Made by a program: the position numbers and the translations under genes
Part shown: in pieces, positions 11,701-26,226 of the stretch
How positions within the stretch are numbered: position 1 is the first letter of the stretch
How the letters are laid out: every line of letters begins with the position of its first letter
Notes under the pieces: generated by a model
What the model was told of the DNA's origin: nothing
What the model saw: the letters and a program-made list of their open reading frames with translations, nothing else
Database searches by the model: none
Assembly: GCA_933228895.1 (NCBI GenBank)
Contig: OW121846.1
Coordinates: forward strand, 79,186,064-79,250,063
From: Platycnemis pennipes
Lineage: Eukaryota; Arthropoda; Insecta; Odonata; Platycnemididae
DNA: 64,000 bases
Direction: 5' to 3'

Positions 11701-13582
11701 CAAATAATATCTAATGGCCACAGCTCCTGATGATATTGCGTCAGGATACACAATGGCAACAGCTTGAAGTAAAAATTTCCACTTGGTACTAATATGGTTA
11801 TGTGTAGTCCAAGAATAATTAAAATTTATGTAATGAAAATGAAATGCGTAAATCTATCATGCACAATGAAGAATTGTTCTGTTTCGGTTTTATTAGGAAG
11901 GCAAACAAAATTATTAAGCAGTATTTTCAAAATATGTATTGAAATTGTTAGAATTCTAGTTTTTCTTTCCTTGTGCAATAATGAAACATAAAAAGCAACA
12001 ATATTTATACTTTTAAAAAAGTATTTCAGATACAATTATAAGGCAAAATGTATGTTCATGCAAACACACTTTCTGAAACAACCCATGGCGTGGAACCCAT
12101 TTCCTAATCTATTTTCTATTTTCTTCCCATTATGTTCGTTCACGACTAATGAAAATGATTAAAGTCGGGTAATGGTAAATGCTTTCACCACAAAGTAGGA
12201 AAATTATCATATGGTGTTTATAGGATTGAATTTAGATTCTTGACATTATAATTATTAGTTTTGTGAGAACTCATTTAATGTCCATAGTAATTTATGGATA
12301 AATCGACCCAGTTAATGACTATTATTTACTAAAAATTCATATTTAGCTATAAATGTTACCTCTATACATTGATAATAATATCGATTCGATTGATTCGTTA
12401 GTTAACTAGTATTCCCTAATCAAAAAAATACATTTATTTATGATTAATATTCGCATCTGATTACATTAATAAATCGTAATCTTTCGAAATAGTAATAAGC
12501 TACGCGTTGTTACAGAAATAATTCTTTCCTAGGTTACACTGCGATTTGGGCCAGACCCGAAAAACCTGATCTTTTGATAAACAACCGAATGAATTCGGCC
12601 TTCTCTTGAATGAAATATTTGAAAAATATTCTTGATATTATTATGCAATACTAAAATTAGTTATGAACAATAGCAATTTATTAAAAAAATTTCATTAGTA
12701 ATGAATTTATTAGTAAATGCTTTAAATATGTGCTGGGGTGTTGTCAAATAAACATATAAAAAGAGAAATAATCTATTGAATTACGCATTGCAAATAAGGT
12801 CGCGTAATGAGGGGAGTTTCAAATATGGCCAAAATTCATTATTTCGTTATTACTTTGGTAGGTAGCCTTTAACTGTATGCTGATAGGTTTTTTAATGTCA
12901 TACCGTTACATAATTTATTAGAACAAAGTTGTAAATCATTTATTTAGCTTTAATTCATCAATTGTGTTCAATACAATCGGTAATCGAATGAATCAATTCC
13001 CCGCATGTTGGAAAGCGAAGAGTTATTGTTAAAACAGATAAATATATCGCAAGGGTTTTTCAACTGTTGCCATATTTAGTGTAAGAGGCGACATTTTCCC
13101 TGCATACTTTTTAAATTATAGATAATGCAAATGTTCTTAAGTACATTACTTCCCTTCCTGTCCTAACCTTGGGGAAAGAGTAGTAGGTGAAATTATGGGC
13201 TCTGGCTGAGAAACAACGAATGGGGCAATGCTGTGTTAAATAGTGTTAAGGTACCGAAGTATAGGATAAGGGATATCAAATGAATGAAAGGATATATCCC
13301 GCGTTTTTCAATCTGAAGTAAAGATAGCAAAAAGTAATAGGGGAAATACTAACGGTGGCGATATTATTTCCAAAGCGATTGTAAATATTATCAATTTTTT
13401 CTTTGAAATATGCGAAGTAGCATATCACAAATGTTAATAAATGTTGTAAACAATTCGAATAACGGAGTGTTTGATCCGCTGATAACACATTAACGAGAAA
13501 AATAATGAACTCTCTCATCAATGGTGGGATTGTAAAAATTGGTATAATTCATCATGATTGTTACATTTTGGGAAAATATGGA
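8743..13582 (+). repeat. Unit 3, type A, full length (4,840 bp)
   Basis: Nearly identical to units 5 and 7 and exactly 8,742 bp out of phase with unit 1. Its start reads GAATTTTTTTTC where unit 5 reads GAATTATTTTTC. It keeps the 938-bp tail that type B lacks. The GC-richer block lies at about 9342-9837 and the AT-rich, featureless tail at about 11850-13582. Confidence 0.95.
10199..11561 (+). pseudogene. LINE RT remnant, unit 3 (type A)
   Basis: As unit 1, but with GAA in the linker (IEERRKYKN) and the box MLRFAD at 11544-11561 followed at once by TAA. It carries the type-A stop after HASKVLAGIIL and AFENV instead of AFDxV. The remnant abuts internal repeat R eight or nine bases downstream. 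Confidence 0.84.
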
Positions 13583-16500
13583 AAATGGGAACACAAAGGA
13601 TAGGTTACTTTACTTTCATGAATAATTTTTCAATTTAGTCAACAGGAAATATCGCAAATAAGCAGAGACGAATAAAATGCTTACGTTTAATAATTAAATG
13701 AATGTTTTCGATAAATTAAATAAAGTATTTGACAATATTACTTCAAATTCATATTATGATCTTTGGTTTTTTATAGTTATATTAAGCAGAAAAAGATCCT
13801 GAATGTAAAAAAAATTTCTATAATAAGATGCTCTTCATATTTTTGATGTCTTGCTGGAAGCGTTGCGATGATATTTCGGTGAGTGTGGGATGGTAAACGA
13901 TTAGCAATTAATATCGCCAAACTGTAAACCTCCCGCAAACACAAAAATAATTTGTAGCGTCAGTTCCAGATCTAATCTGTTAATTCTTGCTGAACGATAC
14001 GGAATAACAAGAGCTTGAAAATTACCGTAAATTAAAATATGTTACTATCGGCTTAGTTAATATTTATAGACGTTACTCTTATTTAAATTATTTACCGGAC
14101 TTAAATAAAATTTTTTTAATCAGATTTAGAAATGAACTAAACTGGATCACGAAAGAAATTTCATCCTTTAAAATTGTGTAAGGCATTGGAAGGAGAATCG
14201 TATGTACGTAAAAACAGGTATGAGGGAAGAAGATGGAGCAATCTAAATTAATTCACCACCACGTGGATTACGAGGCGTGTACGGTCTCCACGATTAAAGA
14301 CTTTCCCGAATGATCGGATCCCATGTTAGGGGCAAAATAATTGTTACCTTCTCACGCTCGGAGATTGGGTGGCGAGTTTTAGTGACCAGGGAATCGGTGC
14401 CAGATAAGCAAAGGGCTAGCGTGCCAGTATTGCTAAGGAGAAGGAGAGAACGATCGTATGGACCGGGGATGTGACATGCTTGGAAGGATATTCCGCCTGG
14501 CCTTGGAATCTGGAGGAAAGGCTGTGTGAAATTATTTGGGGGACTTCCCGTAATTCTCTCAGTATTACCGTAAACATGTTCGGCGCGTCATCACAGAGAA
14601 TCTCGGGGTGGGGCAGGGGAGAAAGGAAGGAAAATATAAGGGGTCAGGACTAATGGAGGGAGGACGTCACCAGCTAAAACTACATGTTCCATAAGTCAGT
14701 TGCCTCTAAATGCCTCCTCCTTTGTGACACTGGCGTAACTCCGTTCATTGAAATAGTCTACAAATTAATATATAATCTTAAGTATTCTGACTAAACACTA
14801 TCTTTTATCGTTTCATTTCACATGTAGTTTCATGGTAATATTTCACACTATTTACGTACATTATTCTCAAATGCTATTGTATGTCCATTTTCTAAATAAA
14901 ATATCTAAGTTGTAATCAATATACGCAATATATATTTCGAATTGAACATACTCCTTAAAATGTTAGGTTGCGTGAAAACCATTTTGTATTTCCACATCCA
15001 GATTTAGGGGCAGACTTTGACAATGACCATGAATTAGTAATGATGAATTGCCTTCTAAAATTCATGAACTTGAGGAAAACGATAAGGAACTTATGGATAA
15101 ATATGGATATGGTTATAAAATTAAAGTGGGATCAACAACAGAGGGCATATCAACAAGTAAAGGGAGACAACATAGGTGATGAACTGACTGCGTAATCAGT
15201 AGGTGTACGCTGGAAAAATTATTAATGTGGACTACAGGAGCTGCAATTGAAGCTCTTGGAATAAGAAAAGTTGCCAAAATTAAGCGATGATTCACGGAAC
15301 AAGTCTTAGACCTGATTGAAGAAAGAAGAAAGTACAAGAATGCGGGAAATGAGGAAGGGCCGCTTTGCTACAAAAGATAAAGGAACGAAATCAGTCGTAA
15401 ATCGAGGAATGCTAGAGAAATATGAATGAATAGCCTATGCGAGAATGTGCAAAACAACCTTGTTCTTTGAAAGGTGGAAACTTCCTTTTAGATTGTGAGG
15501 AACCACTTCAAAGTACCGAGCGTAGTGTTTTAATGCCATATGGGAAAAGTATGGAGAATTTTTGATTGAAAATAATACAAAGTGAAGAGACGAAAAGAAT
15601 AACTGAAAAACCTCTGCTGCGGAAAAAATGTCACCATCAAAGTGATCGAAGAGGACGATTGTGTATATCAATATTAGGATCGGAATTAGACGCTGTAATA
15701 AAGGACTATCGCATGAATAACTTTTCCGGAACTGATTACATTCCTGCAGAAATAATAAAAATAACAGTAGAGAAGACTGTAACCTATCTATGAACGCCAT
15801 CTGCTACATGTATACTACGGGAGAAATACGCACGGTTTTCAAGAAATGCGTCATCGTTGCTTATCCAAAAAGAAGAGAGCCGAGAATTGTGAATATTTTA
15901 GAACTATAAGTCTGACAACACATGCATCGAAGGTATTGGCAGGGATCATCTTAGGAAGAATGGAACAAAACGCAAAGGAGTACCTGGATGAAGATCAATT
16001 TCGATTCAGGAAAATACGGGAACAAGAGAGGCAAAATTGGCCTCTTTGGTACTTATAGAGAAGAGAATATAGATTAACAAACCGATATTATTTGCATTTG
16101 TGGAATAAGAGAAGGCTTTTGAAAACGTGATTTTGTATTCAACGCTTGAACTTCTGAAAAAAATTGGAGTGTCCTACAATGATTAAAGATTCATCCACAT
16201 TTTGTTTAACGACAAAATGGCTGTGATTAAAACTGGATAAACAATGGAGATGCAAGAATAAGGAAAGAAGCGAGACAGAGCTTTTCTTTGTGTCCAGCAG
16301 TTTATAATACTAACGTGGAGAGAGCCATCAACTACATTAAAGAGAATTCTTCTTGGGTGAATATACTTGGACAAAAAATTTGGCATGCTAAGGGTCGATG
16401 ACTAACTATTATAAGCAGAATTAAGATATTCTTCATTCCTTTGTTGTCTTGCTGGAAGCGTTGCTATGATATTTCGGTGAGTGCGTGAAGTTATCCCGCC

Positions 16501-17484
16501 AGCATTAAATATCGCTAAGAGGAAAACTTCGGGCAAACACAAATAATATCTAATGGCCAAAGCTCCTGATGATCTTGCGTCAGAAAACACAATGGCAACA
16601 GCTTGAAATAAAAATTTCCACTTGGTACTAATATGGTTATGTGCAGTCCAAGAATAATCACATTTTATGTAATGAAAATGAAATGCGTAAATCTATCATG
16701 CACAATGAAGAATTGTTCAGTTTCGGTTTTATTAGGAAGGCAAACAAAATTAATAAGCAGTATTTTCAAAATATGTATTGAAATTGTTAGAATTCTAGTT
16801 TTTCTTTCCTTGTGCAATAATGAAACATAAAAAGCAACAATATTTATACTTTTAAAAAACTATTTCAGATAAAATTATAAGGCAAAATGTAAATTCATGC
16901 AAACACACTTTCTGAAACAACCCATGGCGTGGAACCCATTTCCTGATCTATTTTCTATTTTCTTCCCATTATGTTCGTTCACGACAAATAAAAATGATTA
17001 AAGTCGGGTAATGGTAAATGCTTTCACCACAAAGTAGGAAAATTATCAATGGTGTTTATAAGATTGAATTTAGTTTCTTGACATTATAATTATTAGTTTT
17101 GTAAGAACTCATTTAATGTCCATAGTACTTTATGGATAAATCGACCCAGTTAATGACTATTATTTACTAAAAATTCATATTTAGCTATAAATGTTACTTC
17201 TATACCTTGATAATAATTTCGATTCGATTGATTCGTTAGTTAACTAGTATTCCCTAATCAAAAAAATACATTTATTTGTGATTAATATTCGCATCTGATT
17301 CCATTAATAAATAGTAATCTTTCGAAATAGTAATAAGCTACGCGTTGTTACAGAAATAATTCTTTCCTAGGTTACACTGCGATTTGGGCCAGACCCGGAA
17401 AACCTGATCTTTTGATAAACAACCGAATGAATTCGGCCTTCCCTTGAATGAAATATTTGAAAAATTTTCTTGATATTATTATGC
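13583..17484 (+). repeat. Unit 4, type B, tail-deleted (3,902 bp)
   Basis: Second copy of the short unit, with the same end point (ATTATTATGC joined to AAATGGG) as units 2 and 6. The shared breakpoint shows that one ancestral deletion was multiplied rather than formed three times. The GC-richer block is at about 14180-14678. Confidence 0.95.
15039..16402 (+). pseudogene. LINE RT remnant, unit 4 (type B)
   Basis: Practically the same sequence as in unit 2, with the 70-codon open RT segment at 15846-16058 and the MLRVDD end. The two copies differ only at isolated sites. Confidence 0.83.
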
Positions 17485-20400
17485 AAATGGGAACACAAAG
17501 GATAGGTTACTTTACTTTCATGAATTATTTTTCAATTTAGTCAACAGGAAATATCGCAAATAAGCAGAGACGAATAAAATGCTTACGTTAAATAATTAAA
17601 TGAATGTTTTCGATAAATTAAATAAAGTATTTGACAATATTACTTCAAATTCATATTATGATATTTAGTTTTTTATAGTTATATTAAGCAGAAAAAGATC
17701 CTGAATGTAAAAAAAATTTCTGTAATAAGATGCCCTTCATATTTTTGATGTCTTGCTGGAAGCGTTGCGATGATATTTCGGTGAGTGTGGGATGGTAAAC
17801 GATTAGCAATTAATATCGCCAAACTGTAAACCTCCCGCAAACACAAAAATAATTTGTAGCGTCAGTTCCAGATCTAATCTGTTAATTCTTGCTGAACGAT
17901 ATGGAATAACAAGAGGTTGAAAATTACCGTAAATTAAAATATGTAACTATCGGCTTAGTTTATGTTTATAAACGTTAGTCTTATTAAATTTATTTACCGG
18001 ACTTAAATGAAATTTTTTTATCAGATTTAGAAATGAACTAAACTGGATCACGAAAGAAATTTCATCCTTTAAAATTGTGTAAGGCATTGGAAGGAGAATC
18101 GTATGTACGTAAAAACAGGTTTGAGGGAAGAAGATGGAGCAATCTAAATTAATTCACCACCACGTGGATTATGAGGCGTGTACGGCCTCCACGATTAAAG
18201 ACTTTCCCGAATGATCGGATCCCATGTTAGGGGCAAAATAATTGTTACTATCTCACGCTCGGAGATTGGGTGGAGAGTTTTAGTGACCAGGGAATTGGTG
18301 CCAGATAAGCAAAGGGCTAGCGTGCCAGTATTGCTAAGGAGAAGGAGAGAACGATCATATGGACCGGGGATGTGACATGCTTGGAAGGATATTCAGCCTG
18401 GCCTCGGAATCTGAAGGAAAGGCTGTGTGAAATTATTTGGGGGACTTCCCGTAATTCTCTCAGTATTACCGTAAACATGTTCGGCGCGTCATCACAGAGA
18501 ATCTCGGGGTGGGGCAGGGGAGAAAGGAAGGAAAATATAAGGGGTCAGGACTAATGGAGGGAGGACGTCACTAGCTAAAACTACATGTTCCATAAGTCAG
18601 TTGCCTCTAAATGCCTCCTCCTTTGTGACACTGGCGTAAATCCGTTCATTGAAATAGTCAACAAATTAATATATAATCTTATGTATTCTGACTAAACACT
18701 ATCTTTTATCGTTTCATTTCACATGTAGTTTCATGGTAATATTTCACACTATTTACGTACGTTATTCTCAAATGCTATTGTATGTCCATTTTCTAAATAA
18801 AATATCTAAGTTGTAATCAATATACGCAATATATATTTCGAATTGAACATACTCCTAAAAATCGTTAGGTTGCGTGAAAACCATTTTGTTTTTCCACATC
18901 CAGATTTAGGGGCAGACTTTGACAATGACCATGAATTAGTAATGATGAATTGCCTTCTAAAATTCATGAACTTGAGGAAAACGATAAGGAACTTATGGAT
19001 AAATATGGATATGGTTATAAAATTAAAGTAGGATCAACAGCAGAGGGCATATCAACAAGTAAAGGGAGACAATATAGGTGACGAACTGACTGCGTAATCA
19101 GTAGGTGTACGCTGGAAAAATTATTAATGTGGACTACAGGAGCTGCAATTGAAGCTCTTGGAATAAGAAAAGTTGCCAAAATTAAGCGATGATTCACGGA
19201 ACAAGTCTTAGACCTGATTGAAGAAAGAAGAAAGTACAAGAATGCGGGAAATGAGGAAGGGCCGCTTTGCTACAAAAGATAAAGGAACGAAATAAGTCGT
19301 AAATCGAGGAATGCTAGAGAAATATGAATGAATAGCCTATGCGATAATGTACAAAACAACCTTGTTCTTTGAAAGGTGGAAACTTCCTTTTAGATTGTGA
19401 GGAACCACTTCAAAGTACCGAGCGTAGTGTTTTAATGCCATATGGGAAAAGTATGGAGAATTTTTGATTGAAAATAATTCAAAGTGAAGAGACGAAAAGA
19501 ATAACTGAAAAACCTCTGCTGCGGAAAAAATGTCATCATCAAAGTGATCGAAGAGGACGATTGTGTATATCAATATTAGGATCGGAATTAGACGCTGTAA
19601 TAAAGGACTTTCGCATGAATAACTTTTCCGGAACTGATTACATTCCTGCAGAAATAATAAAAATAACAGTTGAGAAGACTTTAACCTATCTTTGAACGCC
19701 ATCGGCTACATGTATACTACAGTAGAAATACGCACGGTTTTCAAGAAATGCGTCATCGTTGCTTATCCGAAAAGAAGAGAGCCGAGAATTGTGAATATTT
19801 TAGAACTATAAGTCTGACAACACATGCATCGAAGGTATTGGCAGGGATCATCTTATGAAGAATGGAAGAAAACGCAGAGGAGTACCTGGATGAAGATCAA
19901 TTTCGATTCAGGAAAATAAGGGCACAAGAGAGGCAAAATTGGCCTCTTGGGTACTTATAGAGGAGAGAATGGAGATTAACAAACCGATATTATTTGCAAT
20001 TGTGGAATAAGAGTAGGCTTTTGAAAACGTGATTTTGAATTCAACGCTTGAACTTCTGAAAGGAATTGGAGAGTCCTACAATGATAAATGATTCATCCAC
20101 ATTTTGTATAAAGACCAAATGGCTGTGATTAAAACTGGATAAACAATGGAGATGCAAGAATAAGGAAAGAAGCGAGACAAGGCCTTTCCTTGTTTCCAGC
20201 AGTTTTTAATACTAACGTGGAGAGAGCCATCAATTACATTAAAGAGAATTCTTCTCTGGTGAATATCCTTGGACAAAAATGTAGCATGCTGAGGTTCGCT
20301 GACTAACTGATATAAGCAGAATTAAGATCCTCTTCATATCTTTGTTGTCTTGCTGTGGAAGCGTTGCGATGATATTTCGGTGAGTGCGTGAAGTTATCCC

Positions 20401-22324
20401 ACCAGCATTAAATATCGCTAAGAGGAAAACCTCCCGCAAACACAAATAATATCTAATGGCCACAGCTCCTGATGATCTTGCGTCAGGATACACAATGGCA
20501 ACAGCTTGAAATAAAAATTTCCACTTGGTACTAATATGGTTATGTGTAGTCCAAGAATAATTAAAATTTATGTAATGAAAATGAAATGCGTAAATCTATC
20601 ATGCACAATGAAGAATTGTTCTGTTTCGGTTTTATTAGGAAGGCAAACAAAATTATTAAGCAGTATTTTCAAAATATGTATTGAAATTGTTAGAATTCTA
20701 GTTTTTCTTTCCTTGTGCAATAATGAAACATAAAAAGCAACAATATTTATACTTTTAAAAAAGTATTTCAGATACAATTATAAGGCAAAATGTAAGTTCA
20801 TGCAAACACACTTTCTGAAACAACCCATGGCGTGGAACCCATTTCCTAATCTATTTTCTATTTTCTTCCCATTATGTTCGTTCACGACTAATGAAAATGA
20901 TTAAAGTCGGGTAATGGTAAATGCTTTCACCACAAAGTAGGAAAATTATCATATGGTGTTTATAGGATTGAATTTAGATTCTTGACATTATAATTATTAG
21001 TTTTGTGAGAACTCATTTAATGTCCATAGTAATTTATGGATAAATCGACCCAGTTAATGACTATTATTTACTAAAAATTCATATTTAGCTATAAATGTTA
21101 CCTCTATACATTGATAATAATATCGATTCGATTGATTCGTTAGTTAACTAGTATTCCCTAATCAAAAAAATACATTTATTTATGATTAATATTCGCATCT
21201 GATTACATTAATAAATCGTAATCTTTCGAAATAGTAATAAGCTACGCGTTGTTACAGAAATAATTCTTTCCTAGGTTACACTGCGATTTGGGCCAGACCC
21301 GAAAAACCTGATCTTTTGATAAACAACCGAATGAATTCGGCCTTCTCTTGAATGAAATATTTGAAAAATATTCTTGATATTATTATGCAATACTAAAATT
21401 AGTTATGAACAATAGCAATTTATTAAAAAAATTTCATTAGTAATGAATTTATTAGTAAATGCTTTAAATATGTGCTGGGGTGTTGTCAAATAAACATATA
21501 AAAAGAGAAATAATCTATTGAATTACGCATTGCAAATAAGGTCGCGTAATGAGGGGAGTTTCAAATATGGCCAAAATTCATTATTTCGTTATTACTTTGG
21601 TAGGTAGCCTTTAACTGTATGCTGATAGGTTTTTTAATGTCATACCGTTACATAATTTATTAGAACAAAGTTGTAAATCATTTATTTAGCTTTAATTCAT
21701 CAATTGTGTTCAATACAATCGGTAATCGAATGAATCAATTCCCCGCATGTTGGAAAGCGAAGAGTTATTGTTAAAACAGATAAATATATCGCAAGGGTTT
21801 TTCAACTGTTGCCATATTTAGTGTAAGAGGCGACATTTTCCCTGCATACTTTTTAAATTATAGATAATGCAAATGTTCTTAAGTACATTACTTCCCTTCC
21901 TGTCCTAACCTTGGGGAAAGAGTAGTAGGTGAAATTATGGGCTCTGGCTGAGAAACAACGAATGGGGCAATGCTGTGTTAAATAGTGTTAAGGTACCGAA
22001 GTATAGGATAAGGGATATCAAATGAATGAAAGGATATATCCCGCGTTTTTCAATCTGAAGTAAAGATAGCAAAAAGTAATAGGGGAAATACTAACGGTGG
22101 CGATATTATTTCCAAAGCGATTGTAAATATTATCAATTTTTTCTTTGAAATATGCGAAGTAGCATATCACAAATGTTAATAAATGTTGTAAACAATTCGA
22201 ATAACGGAGTGTTTGATCCGCTGATAACACATTAACGAGAAAAATAATGAACTCTCTCATCAATGGTGGGATTGTAAAAATTGGTATAATTCATCATGAT
22301 TGTTACATTTTGGGAAAATATGGA
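17485..22324 (+). repeat. Unit 5, type A, full length (4,840 bp)
   Basis: Third type-A unit, in the same phase as units 1 and 3 at 8,742-bp steps. The GC-richer block is at about 18084-18580, and the AT-rich tail without recognisable content runs from about 20592 to 22324. Confidence 0.95.
18941..20303 (+). pseudogene. LINE RT remnant, unit 5 (type A)
   Basis: Practically identical to the unit 3 copy: stop after HASKVLAGIIL, AFENV, and MLRFAD followed by TAA at the end. Confidence 0.84.
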
Positions 22325-25300
22325 AAATGGGAACACAAAGGATAGGTTACTTTACTTTCATGAATAATTTTTCAATTTAGTCAACAGGAAATATCGCAAA
22401 TAAGCAGAGACGAATAAAATGCTTACGTTTAATAATTAAATGAATGTTTTCGATAAATTAAATAAAGTATTTGACAATATTACTTCAAATTCATATTATG
22501 ATCTTTGGTTTTTTATAGTTATATTAAGCAGAAAAAGATCCTGAATGTAAAAAAAATTTCTATAATAAGATGCTCTTCATATTTTTGATGTCTTGCTGGA
22601 AGCGTTGCGATGATATTTCGGTGAGTGTGGGATGGTAAACGATTAGCAATTAATATCGCCAAACTGTAAACCTCCCGCAAACACAAAAATAATTTGTAGC
22701 GTCAGTTCCAGATCTAATCTGTTAATTCTTGCTGAACGATACGGAATAACAAGAGCTTGAAAATTACCGTAAATTAAAATATGTTACTATCGGCTTAGTT
22801 AATATTTATAGACGTTACTCTTATTTAAATTATTTACCGGACTTAAATAAAATTTTTTTAATCAGATTTAGAAATGAACTAAACTGGATCACGAAAGAAA
22901 TTTCATCCTTTAAAATTGTGTAAGGCATTGGAAGGAGAATCGTATGTACGTAAAAACAGGTATGAGGGAAGAAGATGGAGCAATCTAAATTAATTCACCA
23001 CCACGTGGATTACGAGGCGTGTACGGTCTCCACGATTAAAGACTTTCCCGAATGATCGGATCCCATGTTAGGGGCAAAATAATTGTTACCTTCTCACGCT
23101 CGGAGATTGGGTGGCGAGTTTTAGTGACCAGGGAATCGGTGCCAGATAAGCAAAGGGCTAGCGTGCCAGTATTGCTAAGGAGAAGGAGAGAACGATCGTA
23201 TGGACCGGGGATGTGACATGCTTGGAAGGATATTCCGCCTGGCCTTGGAATCTGGAGGAAAGGCTGTGTGAAATTATTTGGGGGACTTCCCGTAATTCTC
23301 TCAGTATTACCGTAAACATGTTCGGCGCGTCATCACAGAGAATCTCGGGGTGGGGCAGGGGAGAAAGGAAGGAAAATATAAGGGGTCAGGACTAATGGAG
23401 GGAGGACGTCACCAGCTAAAACTACATGTTCCATAAGTCAGTTGCCTCTAAATGCCTCCTCCTTTGTGACACTGGCGTAACTCCGTTCATTGAAATAGTC
23501 TACAAATTAATATATAATCTTAAGTATTCTGACTAAACACTATCTTTTATCGTTTCATTTCACATGTAGTTTCATGGTAATATTTCACACTATTTACGTA
23601 CATTATTCTCAAATGCTATTGTATGTCCATTTTCTAAATAAACTATCTAAGTTGTAATCAATATACGCAATATATATTTCGAATTGAACATACTCCTTAA
23701 AATGTTAGGTTGCGTGAAAACCATTTTGTATTTCCACATCCAGATTTAGGGGCAGACTTTGACAATGACCATGAATTAGTAATGATGAATTGCCTTCTAA
23801 AATTCATGAACTTGAGGAAAACGATAAGGAACTTATGGATAAATATGGATATGGTTATAAAATTAAAGTGGGATCAACAACAGAGGGCATATCAACAAGT
23901 AAAGGGAGACAACATAGGTGATGAACTGACTGCGTAATCAGTAGGTGTACGCTGGAAAAATTATTAATGTGGACTACAGGAGCTGCAATTGAAGCTCTTG
24001 GAATAAGAAAAGTTGCCAAAATTAAGCGATGATTCACGGAACAAGTCTTAGACCTGATTGAAGAAAGAAGAAAGTACAAGAATGCGGGAAATGAGGAAGG
24101 GCCGCTTTGCTACAAAAGATAAAGGAACGAAATCAGTCGTAAATCGAGGAATGCTAGAGAAATATGAATGAATAGCCTATGCGAGAATGTGCAAAACAAC
24201 CTTGTTCTTTGAAAGGTGGAAACTTCCTTTTAGATTGTGAGGAACCACTTCAAAGTACCGAGCGTAGTGTTTTAATGCCATATGGGAAAAGTATGGAGAA
24301 TTTTTGATTGAAAATAATACAAAGTGAAGAGACGAAAAGAATAACTGAAAAACCTCTGCTGCGGAAAAAATGTCACCATCAAAGTGATCGAAGAGGACGA
24401 TTGTGTATATCAATATTAGGATCGGAATTAGACGCTGTAATAAAGGACTATCGCATGAATAACTTTTCCGGAACTGATTACATTCCTGCAGAAATAATAA
24501 AAATAACAGTAGAGAAGACTGTAACCTATCTATGAACGCCATCTGCTACATGTATACTACGGGAGAAATACGCACGGTTTTCAAGAAATGCGTCATCGTT
24601 GCTTATCCAAAAAGAAGAGAGCCGAGAATTGTGAATATTTTAGAACTATAAGTCTGACAACACATGCATCGAAGGTATTGGCAGGGATCATCTTAGGAAG
24701 AATGGAACAAAACGCAAAGGAGTACCTGGATGAAGATCAATTTCGATTCAGGAAAATACGGGAACAAGAGAGGCAAAATTGGCCTCTTTGGTACTTATAG
24801 AGAAGAGAATATAGATTAACAAACCGATATTATTTGCATTTGTGGAATAAGAGAAGGCTTTTGAAAACGTGATTTTGTATTCAACGCTTGAACTTCTGAA
24901 AAAAATTGGAGTGTCCTACAATGATTAAAGATTCATCCACATTTTGTTTAACGACAAAATGGCTGTGATTAAAACTGGATAAACAATGGAGATGCAAGAA
25001 TAAGGAAAGAAGCGAGACAGAGCTTTTCTTTGTGTCCAGCAGTTTATAATACTAACGTGGAGAGAGCCATCAACTACATTAAAGAGAATTCTTCTTGGGT
25101 GAATATACTTGGACAAAAAATTTGGCATGCTAAGGGTCGATGACTAACTATTATAAGCAGAATTAAGATATTCTTCATTCCTTTGTTGTCTTGCTGGAAG
25201 CGTTGCTATGATATTTCGGTGAGTGCGTGAAGTTATCCCGCCAGCATTAAATATCGCTAAGAGGAAAACTTCGGGCAAACACAAATAATATCTAATGGCC

Positions 25301-26226
25301 AAAGCTCCTGATGATCTTGCGTCAGGAAACACAATGGCAACAGCTTGAAATAAAAATTTCCACTTGGTACTAATATGGTTATGTGCAGTCCAAGAATAAT
25401 CACATTTTATGTAATGAAAATGAAATGCGTAAATCTATCATGCACAATGAAGAATTGTTCAGTTTCGGTTTTATTAGGAAGGCAAACAAAATTAATAAGC
25501 AGTATTTTCAAAATATGTATTGAAATTGTTAGAATTCTAGTTTTTCTTTCCTTGTGCAATAATGAAACATAAAAAGCAACAATATTTATACTTTTAAAAA
25601 ACTATTTCAGATAAAATTATAAGGCAAAATGTAAATTCATGCAAACACACTTTCTGAAACAACCCATGGCGTGGAACCCATTTCCTGATCTATTTTCTAT
25701 TTTCTTCCCATTATGTTCGTTCACGACAAATAAAAATGATTAAAGTCGGGTAATGGTAAATGCTTTCACCACAAAGTAGGAAAATTATCAATGGTGTTTA
25801 TAAGATTGAATTTAGTTTCTTGACATTATAATTATTAGTTTTGTAAGAACTCATTTAATGTCCATAGTACTTTATGGATAAATCGACCCAGTTAATGACT
25901 ATTATTTACTAAAAATTCATATTTAGCTATAAATGTTACTTCTATACCTTGATAATAATTTCGATTCGATTGATTCGTTAGTTAACTAGTATTCCCTAAT
26001 CAAAAAAATACATTTATTTGTGATTAATATTCGCATCTGATTCCATTAATAAATAGTAATCTTTCGAAATAGTAATAAGCTACGCGTTGTTACAGAAATA
26101 ATTCTTTCCTAGGTTACACTGCGATTTGGGCCAGACCCGGAAAACCTGATCTTTTGATAAACAACCGAATGAATTCGGCCTTCCCTTGAATGAAATATTT
26201 GAAAAATTTTCTTGATATTATTATGC
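22325..26226 (+). repeat. Unit 6, type B, tail-deleted (3,902 bp)
   Basis: Third copy of the short unit, ending at the same ATTATTATGC/AAATGGG joint. A private change is AAATAAACTATC near 23636, where its siblings read AAATAAAATATC. The GC-richer block is at about 22922-23420. Confidence 0.95.
23781..25144 (+). pseudogene. LINE RT remnant, unit 6 (type B)
   Basis: Practically identical to the copies in units 2 and 4, with the open RT segment at 24588-24800 (HASKVLAGIILGRM, DEDQFRFRK) and MLRVDD at the end. Confidence 0.83.

Larger units (their letters stand above)
1..26226 (+). repeat. Higher-order repeat, 8,742-bp A-B dimer x3
   Basis: Full units of 4,840 bp (type A: 1, 3, 5) alternate with units of 3,902 bp (type B: 2, 4, 6). 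Dimer copies are 1-8742, 8743-17484 and 17485-26226, each exactly 8,742 bp. Unit 7 begins a fourth copy. A and B differ along their whole length, for example TTTATGTTTATAAACG in A against TTAATATTTATAGACG in B. Corresponding positions in successive dimers differ at only a few scattered sites by eye. This is the logic of satellite higher-order repeats: the dimer, not the single unit, was the last thing amplified. Confidence 0.93.
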
